Position numbers and translations under genes: made by a program. This document shows positions 7,362-13,937 of a stretch of 23,019 nucleotides of DNA, piece after piece (within the stretch, counting starts at the first letter, position 1; the number at the start of each line of letters is the position of its first letter). Below the pieces are notes generated by a model. It ran no database searches. It worked only from the letters and a program-made list of their open reading frames with translations, and was not told the DNA's origin. This DNA is from an uncultured Collinsella sp. GTDB lineage: Bacteria > Actinomycetota > Coriobacteriia > Coriobacteriales > Coriobacteriaceae. The stretch is taken from assembly GCA_900552145.1 (NCBI GenBank), contig URYW01000021.1, positions 1 to 23,019 on the forward strand, read 5' to 3'.

Positions 7362-8792
7362 ATGAGCGACGGAAAGAAAAAGCTTTCCTTCTTGACGGTC
7401 ATTTCGACTATCATCTGCGTCGTCTTCGTTTGCGAGGCCGCCGCACCTGCTGCTGCCATTGGCAACCAGCAGTTCTTCTGGTGGATCTTCCTGATCCTGA
7501 CCTTCCTGCTCCCTTACGGCATGGTCGTCGCCGAGCTCGGCACCACCTATGACGGCGAGGGCGGCATTTACGACTGGGTACGCGATGGCCTGGGTGACAA
7601 GTGGGGCGCCCGCATCTCGTACTACTACTGGGTCAACTACCCGCTGTGGATCGCCTCGCTGGCTACCATGTTCCCCGACCTCCTGGTCATGGTCTTCGGC
7701 GTCGAGTTCAACCTAATCGCCAAGATGGGTATCGAACTTGCCTTTGTGTGGATCGTCTACCTTATGGGGCGCTCCAAGGCGGCCGACTCCGAGTGGGTCC
7801 TTAACGGAGGCGCTATCATCAAGGTCGCCGTTGCCGTTATCGTCGGCGCTCTGGGCATCTGGTATGCCATGGAGAACGGTTTTGCGAACGACATGTCCGC
7901 TGCCACCTTCCTGCCTGAGCTCACCAACACCAACGCTCTCGGCTACCTGTCCATCATCATCTTTAACTTCATGGGCTTCGAGGTCATCTGCACCATGACC
8001 GACGACATGGCCGATCCTGCTCGCGATATTCCCAAGGCTATCATTGTCGGTGGCGTGGCTATTGCCGTCATCTACCTGTTCGCTGGCTTCGGCATCGGCG
8101 CCGCTGTGCCGGCCGACTCCATCGACCCCGACTACGGCATGATCGTCGCAGTCCAGACCATGGTGGGCGACTCCATGATCTTCAAGGTCATCTGCATCGC
8201 CTTCCTGATTACCCTGTTCGCCAACATGGCTGCTTGGTCCTTCGGCGTCAACTCCGTCGCTCGCTACGCCGCCGAGCACGGCAACATGCCCAAGGTCTTC
8301 GCCTCGATGATCTCCGAGGACGACATGCCCAACGGCGCCAACCTGGTCAACGCCGTCGTCGCCTCCCTGGTTCTCTGCCTGCAGCTCGTTCCCATCGACG
8401 CCATCTCCAACGGTGTCTTCTGGATGCTCTTCGGCACCTCCGTCGTCTTCCTGCTGCTCACCTACATCCCGATGTTCCCGGCATTCCTCAACCTTCGTAA
8501 GAACGACCCGAACCGTGAGCGTATCTTTACGTTCCCGTTTAAGGGCGCCATGATGAAGGTCATGCTGGCTATTCCCTGCATCGAGCTGATTCTGGCTATC
8601 GTTGCAACGCTGATTCCGTTCTCTGTCGATGAGATTGGCGATAAGGTCCCGATGATCGTCATCTTCATCGTGCTCTTGCTTATTGGCGAGGTTGTCCGCG
8701 TCGTCAGTGCTAAGGGCCGCGAGACCGAGTACAAGGGTCTCACTCCCGAGCTGGCTGCTCAGCGCCTCGCTGAGGAGTCCGAGGAGGACTAG
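7362..8792 (+). CDS. aguD: APC-family agmatine/putrescine-type antiporter
   Basis: The 476-residue inner-membrane transporter belongs to the amino acid-polyamine-organocation family, with about 12 hydrophobic segments. The N-terminal segment contains EAAAPAAAIGNQQFFWW, followed by LPYGMVVAELGT and the soluble stretch EGGIYDWVRDGLGDKWGAR. A conserved FNFMGFEV lies mid-protein, and the C-terminal tail is acidic (EESEED). Placed between putrescine carbamoyltransferase and agmatine deiminase, it is best read as the agmatine-in/putrescine-out exchanger AguD. The start ATG follows AAGGAG by 6 bases. It is clearly paralogous to the transporter at 10866-12257 (over half the N-terminal residues identical by eye). 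The substrate is inferred from context rather than from diagnostic residues. Confidence 0.87.
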   Translation: MSDGKKKLSFLTVISTIICVVFVCEAAAPAAAIGNQQFFWWIFLILTFLLPYGMVVAELGTTYDGEGGIYDWVRDGLGDKWGARISYYYWVNYPLWIASLATMFPDLLVMVFGVEFNLIAKMGIELAFVWIVYLMGRSKAADSEWVLNGGAIIKVAVAVIVGALGIWYAMENGFANDMSAATFLPELTNTNALGYLSIIIFNFMGFEVICTMTDDMADPARDIPKAIIVGGVAIAVIYLFAGFGIGAAVPADSIDPDYGMIVAVQTMVGDSMIFKVICIAFLITLFANMAAWSFGVNSVARYAAEHGNMPKVFASMISEDDMPNGANLVNAVVASLVLCLQLVPIDAISNGVFWMLFGTSVVFLLLTYIPMFPAFLNLRKNDPNRERIFTFPFKGAMMKVMLAIPCIELILAIVATLIPFSVDEIGDKVPMIVIFIVLLLIGEVVRVVSAKGRETEYKGLTPELAAQRLAEESEED

Positions 8793-8877
8793 AGCACCCG
8801 GATTCGGGGCTCCAACCTTCCTCGCGTACCAACGTACGCTTCGTCGGGCTTGTCGCTCCCGACTCGGGACGCTCTAG
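8789..8877 (+). repeat. Long imperfect stem-loop with GCGTACCAACGTACGC apex, copy 1
   Basis: The outer arms CTAGAGC (8789-8795) and GCTCTAG (8871-8877) enclose further partly paired arms (CGGG near 8814 with CCCG near 8858) and a tip GCGTAC-CAAC-GTACGC (8824-8839). It begins at the antiporter stop codon. A structurally similar element with nearly the same tip sits at 10380-10463 after the deiminase. Confidence 0.6.
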
Positions 8878-9159
8878 CCTCTTCGGAGGCGTGCCCAAGC
8901 AACAGGTTTGCTAACCTTTCTCTGAGGTGGGTGTGAGCTATTGCTCCGGTAACCACCGCCCGCCCCAATCTCTCTTCCGTATCCTTCGTGCGTTTTGTCT
9001 CCGCGCACTTGGTTACGTCGTCGCTCGCCGGTGCGACTCCGTGAAAACCGGCGCCGGGCGCCCCGACCTTTGCCGGGGAACGGGCGCCTACCATCTCTTG
9101 GTTTTAGGCTGCGGGTAACCCGCCCGCGGCAAACGATCGTTCGATTTGGAGGAAATCTT
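8878..9159 (+). promoter_or_regulatory. Hairpin-rich spacer/leader before agmatine deiminase 1
   Basis: This gap has no gene but is full of GC-rich hairpins. One is GCCTC-TTCG-GAGGC (8877-8890), with a UUCG-type tip. A stem around GAGC-TATT-GCTC (8937-8948) has flanking GGTGG/CCACC. A complex fold at 9050-9090 is built from GGCGCC and CCCCG/CGGGG blocks. Last comes GCGGGT/ACCCGC (9110-9122). The deiminase Shine-Dalgarno GGAGG lies at the end. It may be a structured 5' leader. I could not match it to a known riboswitch. Confidence 0.4.
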
Positions 9160-10365
9160 ATGCGTACGATCACCGAGTCCGAGTCCACCCCCAAGGCCGA
9201 CGGCTTCTTCATGCCCGCCGAGTTCGCCCCGCAGGATCGCGTGTGGATGGGCTGGCCCCACCGCACCGACACCTGGGCCCACGGCGCCAAGCCTGCTCAG
9301 AAGCAGTATGCTGCCATCGCCCGCGCCATCTCCGAGTTCACCCCGGTCTATATGTGCGCCAACCAGGTCGACTATGCCAACTGCAAGGCCGTCTTCGAGA
9401 ACGACGAGAACGTCACCGTCATCGAGATGACCACCGACGACGCCTGGTTCCGCGACACCGCCGCCACCTACGTCATCAACGGCAAGGGCGAGAAGCGCGC
9501 CAACCACTGGCACTTCAACGCCTACGGCGGCCTCGTCGACGGCCTCTATTTCCCGTGGGACAAGGACGAGCAGATCGCCCTTAAGATGGCTGAGCTCTCC
9601 GGCTGCCGTCGCTATCGTCCCGATGACATGATCCTCGAGGGCGGCTCCATCACCGTCGACGGCGAGGGCACCCTCGTCGTTACCGACCAGTGCCTGCTTT
9701 CCCCGGGCCGCACCTGCTCTGCGGTTCTGGAGGAGGAAGAGGATCCCGAGTCCATCTGGCCCAAGTACCACAAGAAGTTCGAGCCCTGGAGCGAGGAGCT
9801 TCGCGAGTACATGAACGAGCACCTCAAGGATTACCTGGGTGTCGAGAAGGTCATCTGGGTCAAGGAGGGCATCGATCCCGAGGAGACCAACGGTCACATC
9901 GACGACGTCGCCACCTTCATCGCCCCGGGCGTCATGGCCTGCATCTGGACCGACGACCCCGAGTACCCGTTCTATGATCAGTGCCACGCTGCCTACGAGA
10001 CCCTCTCCAACGCCGTTGACGCCAAGGGCCGCAAGCTGAAGGTCTACAAGCTCTGCATGCCCGTGAACCCGCTGTTCATGGACCAGGCTTCCTGCGACAC
10101 CATCGACGCCGACGAGAACGCCGAGCCGCGCGTTGCCGACGAGCCGCTGATCGCTTCCTACATGAACTACCTGGTCACCAACCACGGCGTTATCGTCCCG
10201 CAGTACGGCGACGAGAACGACCAGCTGGCCGTCGACACGCTCCAGAAGATCTATGACGAGGTCTGGGGCGAGGGCGTCTACAAGTGCGTTGGCGTTCAGT
10301 CCGAGCAGGTCGTCTTCGGCGGCGGCAACATCCACTGCATTACGCAGCAGGAGCCGTCCGCTTAA
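9160..10365 (+). CDS. aguA: Agmatine deiminase family protein 1 (divergent)
   Basis: The 401-residue guanidino-modifying enzyme is related to agmatine deiminase, which hydrolyses agmatine to N-carbamoylputrescine and ammonia. Catalytic elements are present: DAWFRD (94-99), EGG (160-162), NGHIDD (244-249) and the nucleophile Cys393 in GGGNIHCITQQ. Compared with the paralog at 19782-20903, two features differ. The usual RD-P-G-P after Asp99 is RDTAA, and an acidic insertion of about 25 residues follows residue 180 (including EEEEDPES). The start ATG follows GGAGG by 7 bases; longer in-frame starts lie in the structured spacer. Codons are almost all C- or G-ending, like ptcA and the first antiporter. 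The operon context says agmatine; the motif change leaves room for a different guanidino substrate. Confidence 0.88.
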   Translation: MRTITESESTPKADGFFMPAEFAPQDRVWMGWPHRTDTWAHGAKPAQKQYAAIARAISEFTPVYMCANQVDYANCKAVFENDENVTVIEMTTDDAWFRDTAATYVINGKGEKRANHWHFNAYGGLVDGLYFPWDKDEQIALKMAELSGCRRYRPDDMILEGGSITVDGEGTLVVTDQCLLSPGRTCSAVLEEEEDPESIWPKYHKKFEPWSEELREYMNEHLKDYLGVEKVIWVKEGIDPEETNGHIDDVATFIAPGVMACIWTDDPEYPFYDQCHAAYETLSNAVDAKGRKLKVYKLCMPVNPLFMDQASCDTIDADENAEPRVADEPLIASYMNYLVTNHGVIVPQYGDENDQLAVDTLQKIYDEVWGEGVYKCVGVQSEQVVFGGGNIHCITQQEPSA

Positions 10366-10379
10366 TCGTCTGGCTTCCT

Positions 10380-10463
10380 GAGGCACCCCATCTCGCCGCT
10401 CAAGCCGTCGCTCGCGTACCAAAGTACGCTTCGCTCCTCTTTCGCGGCGACCTGGGGCACCTC
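10380..10463 (+). repeat. Long imperfect stem-loop with GCGTACCAAAGTACGC apex, copy 2
   Basis: GAGGCACCCC (10380-10389) pairs with GGGGCACCTC (10454-10463), imperfectly in the middle. CGCCGC pairs with GCGGCG further in, and the tip is GCGTAC-CAAA-GTACGC (10414-10429). It lies 14 bases past the deiminase stop and ahead of the true terminator. It shares the tip and placement with copy 1 at 8789-8877. Confidence 0.6.
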
Positions 10464-10520
10464 GAAAACCCAGCCGGTCAAGCGAACAGGGCTACCTGAT
10501 TGATCGGCTGGCTTTTCTTT

Positions 10521-10557
10521 GGGCACTCCGTTGCCTCCACATCGGAGTGCCCTTTTT
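10521..10557 (+). terminator. Intrinsic terminator after agmatine deiminase 1
   Basis: GGGCACTCCG (10521-10530) and CGGAGTGCCC (10543-10552) form a perfect 10-bp stem followed by TTTTTCTTT. It closes the ptcA-antiporter-deiminase unit. Confidence 0.88.
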
Positions 10558-10562
10558 CTTTG

Positions 10563-10645
10563 ATTGAATACGCGTCTGATCTGGGATTTATTGCGGGTTA
10601 GGCCAATTGTTCGCTTGAATTTCCCAGGTCAGACGCGTATTCAAT
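10563..10645. repeat. 24-bp inverted repeat with 35-base loop
   Basis: The arms 10563-10586 (starting ATTGAATACGCGTCTGA) and 10622-10645 (ending TCAGACGCGTATTCAAT) are complementary at 23 of 24 positions. The single exception would be a G-U pair in RNA. It starts right after the terminator T-run and has no T-run of its own. It could be a mobile palindromic element or a regulatory structure ahead of the second antiporter. Confidence 0.6.
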
Positions 10646-10770
10646 TGCTGATAGTTTCCGGTTGCGAGCGCGGCCGTTTTGATCGGAGTATCTTTGTACC
10701 AGCGTATCGTTATCTTCACCCGCCTGTTCCGCGAGCGTTGGTCCAACAATTGCATCCTCTCTTCTCTATG

Positions 10771-10846
10771 GGATGGCATCTGCACCGGTGACGCGGCCTG
10801 TAACCCTACCTTGGGCTGCGCCTTCGGTACAGATGCCATCCTTTTT
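10771..10846 (+). promoter_or_regulatory. Terminator-like leader hairpin before second antiporter
   Basis: GGATGGCATCTG (10771-10782) and CAGATGCCATCC (10830-10841) are perfectly complementary over 12 bp and followed by TTTTT. The antiporter start is only 20 bases further on. An internal pairing CTGTA/TACAG (about 10798-10802 with 10828-10832) would compete with the outer stem. This looks like a transcription attenuator, or else the end of an independent short transcript. No promoter for either was identified with confidence. Confidence 0.5.
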
Positions 10847-10865
10847 GCTGTAGGGGGAGTGTGCC

Positions 10866-12257
10866 ATGGCAGGTAAAAAGTTCTCCCTGATCGAGGTCAT
10901 CCTTTCGGTTATTTGCGTCGTGTTTACCATCGAGGCGGCCGCTCCGGCATCTGCCATGGGTAACGTGCAGTTCTTCTGGTGGATCTTCCTCATCATTACG
11001 TTTTTGCTTCCCTATGGCCTGGTGGTGGCCGAGCTCGGTACGGCGTTCGATTCCGAGGGCGGCCTGTACGATTGGGTTCGCCTGGGCTTGGGCGATCGTT
11101 GGGGCGCACGCTGCTCCTGGTGCTATTGGGTCAACTTTCCGCTGTGGGTGGCAAGCATCGCTTGCATGTTTCCCAGTGTCATCAATGCGGTATGGGGCAT
11201 CGAATTTTCGCTCGGGGTCCGAATTGCCATCGAGCTTGCCTTTGTGTGGGGTGTCACCGTCATGGCGATGCAGCCGGTTGCCGAGGCCGATTGGGTCATG
11301 GATGGCGGCGCCGTCATCAAAGTACTCATTACCGCTGTGGTGGGAATCGTTGGCATCTGGTTTGCTTGCAATAACGGCTTTGCCAACGATATGTCGTTTA
11401 AGACCTTCATTCCAGACTTGGGCGACACCAATTCGTTGACGTACCTCTCGATCATCCTGTTCAACTTTATGGGCTTCGAAGTGGTCGCGACCTTTGCCAG
11501 CACGATGAAAAACCCATCGCGCGATATCCCCAAGGCGGTTATCGCCGGTGGCGTTGCCATTGCGGCGATCTACATTATCTGTGGCATCGGCATTGGAGCC
11601 GCGGTTCCCACCGAGCAGCTTTCACTCGATTCGGGTATTGTGGACGCGGTTGCCGCCATGGTGGGGCGCGCTCACCCGCTGACGATGCTCGTGGGCGTGG
11701 CCTTTTTGGTGACGCTGTTCGCCAACATGATCTGCTGGAGCTTTGGCGTCAACAACGTGGCGAGCTATGCCGCGCGCCATGGCAACATGCCGCGTCCCTT
11801 TGCGCTGGTGTCCAAGAAGACCGGCATGCCCAATGGCTCGGCAATCATTAACGGTTGTTTTGCCAGCTTGGTGCTGCTACTTCAGATTCCGCTGGGCGAG
11901 GGTTCCGACGTCTTTTGGGTATTCTTTTCGATGAACGTCGTCTTTTTGCTCATGAGCTATATCCCGATGTTCCCAGCGTTTTGGCGCCTACGCAAATACG
12001 ACGATCGCCCGCGCGTGTTCCGCGCGCCCTTCGAGGGCAAGGTGCTTGCGGTGGCACTTGCGATTCCCGTGGTGGAGCTTGTGCTTTCGATTGTCGCTAC
12101 GATTGTGCCGCTCAATAGCTCGCCCGCCGAAATGGCAAAGTTGCCCATTCTCATGGGTGTGGTGATCGCCGTGTTGCTGGGCGAGGTTTCGCGCCTCATA
12201 TCGCGCCGCGGCCGCAGCGTCGACAATCCCGGCGTTGGCGTGTATAGAAAACGCTGA
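10866..12257 (+). CDS. APC-family antiporter, paralog of AguD
   Basis: The 463-residue polytopic transporter has about 12 hydrophobic segments and closely follows the first antiporter. It shares EAAAPASAMGNVQFFWW, FLLPYGLVVAELGT, EGGLYDWVRLGLGDRWGAR, GFANDMSF, LFNFMGFEV and SYIPMFPAF. It probably exchanges agmatine or a related cation for putrescine. The start ATG at 10866 follows GGGGGAG by 6 bases. Its codon use is more mixed than in the first antiporter, and it has its own terminator-like leader, so it is expected to be separately and less strongly expressed. No clear intrinsic terminator follows; the next gene is on the opposite strand, converging. Confidence 0.88.
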   Translation: MAGKKFSLIEVILSVICVVFTIEAAAPASAMGNVQFFWWIFLIITFLLPYGLVVAELGTAFDSEGGLYDWVRLGLGDRWGARCSWCYWVNFPLWVASIACMFPSVINAVWGIEFSLGVRIAIELAFVWGVTVMAMQPVAEADWVMDGGAVIKVLITAVVGIVGIWFACNNGFANDMSFKTFIPDLGDTNSLTYLSIILFNFMGFEVVATFASTMKNPSRDIPKAVIAGGVAIAAIYIICGIGIGAAVPTEQLSLDSGIVDAVAAMVGRAHPLTMLVGVAFLVTLFANMICWSFGVNNVASYAARHGNMPRPFALVSKKTGMPNGSAIINGCFASLVLLLQIPLGEGSDVFWVFFSMNVVFLLMSYIPMFPAFWRLRKYDDRPRVFRAPFEGKVLAVALAIPVVELVLSIVATIVPLNSSPAEMAKLPILMGVVIAVLLGEVSRLISRRGRSVDNPGVGVYRKR

Positions 12258-12356
12258 CCGTGAGGGGCTTGGCCCACCGGCACGGGGCTAAAACCAGGGT
12301 TGCTTCCAAGTTAACAAATCGCTGCGAGGATTACTGCGGCAATCGTGAAGGTTATG

Positions 12357-12548
12357 CTAACGGTTGCGCTGGTCAAATGAAGAGGAGAGCTTGGGCGCAA
12401 AGTAGGGGACGTGTCCCAGGTAAGGGCAGCTGTCGTTGCGCTCATCAACGATGCAAGGAACGTCATCGTAGGTCATGGTCGAACCGATCTTGGCGATGGC
12501 CTTGGCGGCAGGCGCGACAATAATCTTGAGCGGTGCAATCGGCGCCAT
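12357..12548 (-). CDS. Small conserved-looking protein of unknown function
   Basis: The 63-residue protein begins MAPIAPLKIIVAPAAKAIA. I do not recognise the family. It has a hydrophobic Ala-rich N-terminal third and a Cys pair in VPCIVDERNDSCPYLGHVPYF (C32, C41), with no clear signal peptide. The start is well supported: on the minus strand AAAGGAG precedes ATG by 5 bases, and a longer in-frame start at 12611 lacks a binding site. It is divergent from the LuxR regulator at 12639 with 90 bases between, and convergent with the second antiporter. A standalone small gene with a strong ribosome binding site suggests it is real. Confidence 0.6.
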   Translation of the reverse strand: MAPIAPLKIIVAPAAKAIAKIGSTMTYDDVPCIVDERNDSCPYLGHVPYFAPKLSSSFDQRNR

Positions 12549-12638
12549 GGCATCTCCTTTCGATCTTGGTATTCGTTCGATGTTTCTACCATAACCGTAC
12601 TGCGGAATCAAGCTGGCTGTGCGCGGAATGAGGGTAGT

Positions 12639-13631
12639 ATGAGCTTCGCATTCTTTATCTACACGATTCTTGTCATGGGCGTTGGATTGGTGACGGCATC
12701 AACTGCACTCGTAATATGGCTCATGACTCGTCGACGCGATTGTTTGGTGGCGGCCGCGGGCTTCCTTCTCTATTTCTTCGATATGGCGGTGATTTTCTTT
12801 GTTGATTTCAACCGGCTCAAATATGACTATGTGGTGACGTTTAATGAGCCGCTTCAACATCCGTTACTGCGCTGCGCGCTGGGCGTGGCGATTCTTGCGT
12901 GCGTGTGGCTTTGGGTAACGTTGCGCTTACACGATGAGGTGACCGTTAAGCGCGTTGCCGCATATGTCGTACCGATCGCCGTGCTTCAGCTTGCTCTGGT
13001 GCCTCGTACTGGCTTTGCGGGCCAGGTTCAGCAATATCTTTTTTGGCTTGCGCGCGATTTGGGAATGGCATTTTGCTTGGTATATGCTTACGCCCGCTAT
13101 CGCAAGACGGAGAATAGGGCTGAGCGGCTCGATCTTGAGCGCTCTCGGACGTTCTTTCGCATAGCCTGCGTGCTTACCGTGATGGTGGTTATCGAGGATA
13201 CCTATATGATCCTATTCTGCACGCCTGACGTTGACAACGTGATAGTGGGCACCTTTTTATGGTATCTGGGCGAGCGGAATATCTCAGAGAATTTATTGTT
13301 TGTGGCTGCATCCGTTCAGCTATTTAAACAGTTCAGCCATATCTTACGTGTGTTCTCGCGTCACCCTCGTGCCGATGAAGAGGTAGCGACAGAGCGCCGT
13401 GATGCACGGGAGGACCTTGTCTCGCGTGTTGTGATTTTCTCGGACGAGCATGGCCTTTCAAAGCGCGAACAGGAAGTGCTTACACTCGTATTGCGTGGAC
13501 TCGATGTTCAAAATATTGCCAATGAACTTGTGATTAGTCCGGGCACCGTCAAGGCTCACCTGCATCGCATCTATGTAAAGAGCGAAGTCAAGGCGCGTGA
13601 CGACTTGATTGAGGCATTCTGGCGCTCGTGA
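12639..13631 (+). CDS. Membrane-embedded LuxR-family transcriptional regulator 2
   Basis: The 330-residue protein has a multi-pass hydrophobic N-terminal part (about residues 5-235) and a C-terminal LuxR DNA-binding domain (273-330: LSKREQEVLTLVLRGLDVQN, then GTVKAHLHRI). It shares EDTYMIL (186-192) and ERNISEN (212-218) with the regulator at 4859-5824, so the pair share an uncharacterised sensor fold. The ATG at 12639 follows GAGGG closely. The longer frame from 12411 is not protein-like and overlaps the opposite small gene. It lies upstream of and codirectional with the amidohydrolase-MATE pair and downstream of the second antiporter, either of which it might control. Confidence 0.84.
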   Translation: MSFAFFIYTILVMGVGLVTASTALVIWLMTRRRDCLVAAAGFLLYFFDMAVIFFVDFNRLKYDYVVTFNEPLQHPLLRCALGVAILACVWLWVTLRLHDEVTVKRVAAYVVPIAVLQLALVPRTGFAGQVQQYLFWLARDLGMAFCLVYAYARYRKTENRAERLDLERSRTFFRIACVLTVMVVIEDTYMILFCTPDVDNVIVGTFLWYLGERNISENLLFVAASVQLFKQFSHILRVFSRHPRADEEVATERRDAREDLVSRVVIFSDEHGLSKREQEVLTLVLRGLDVQNIANELVISPGTVKAHLHRIYVKSEVKARDDLIEAFWRS

Positions 13632-13937
13632 GGCTGGAGTGGCCCGGCTGACGGCGTATCGCAGACCACTTGGCGTAATGAAGCAAAAATAAACTTAGAT
13701 AATAAAATACCTGCTCAGACGTGTAAACCTGCTTAACCCGTCCGTTCGCTCGGCTCTATCTTGGCAGCTTGTGCTGGAAGTGCGTCAATGGGTGTTGACG
13801 CGGGGCGTAGGGCGCAGGACAGGCGCCCAACTGCTCATAGGCACGTGTCACGAGGGAGCGGCAAATGCTCCCTCACCGATTGCGCGCGTCGTATCGAGGC
13901 GCTCATCCATTGTCCTGTAACGTCTGAGGAGGCTCAT
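13632..13937 (+). promoter_or_regulatory. Promoter/leader region of amidohydrolase-MATE operon
   Basis: There is no gene here. An AT-rich stretch (13681-13711, with TAGATAATAAAAT) could hold the promoter, with TTGGCG near 13671 as a possible -35. Two leader hairpins follow: GGGCGC (13810-13815) with GCGCCC (13823-13828), and GAGGGAGC (13852-13859) with GCTCCCTC (13867-13874). The second resembles the GAGGGA/TCCCTC hairpins inside the long repeats. GAGGAGG precedes the amidohydrolase ATG. Confidence 0.4.

Noticed and set aside
9020..9090. Resemblance to a cobalamin riboswitch (GGTGCGACTCCGTGAAAACC)
   Set aside because: The B12-box and the rest of the conserved core are missing, and the downstream gene is not a cobalamin gene.
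9088..10422. 444-codon minus-strand frame opposite agmatine deiminase 1
   Set aside because: Strong C/G-ending codon bias on the coding strand keeps the antisense frame open. It is Val/Leu/Gly/Asp-rich low-complexity and matches nothing.
10773..10853. 26-codon leader ORF spanning the attenuator-like hairpin
   Set aside because: No Shine-Dalgarno, no run of codons for a relevant amino acid, and it follows directly from the hairpin sequence.
12411..12638. Extended N-terminus of the second membrane LuxR protein
   Set aside because: It overlaps the opposite-strand small gene, is not protein-like, and ATG 12639 matches the paralog's start.
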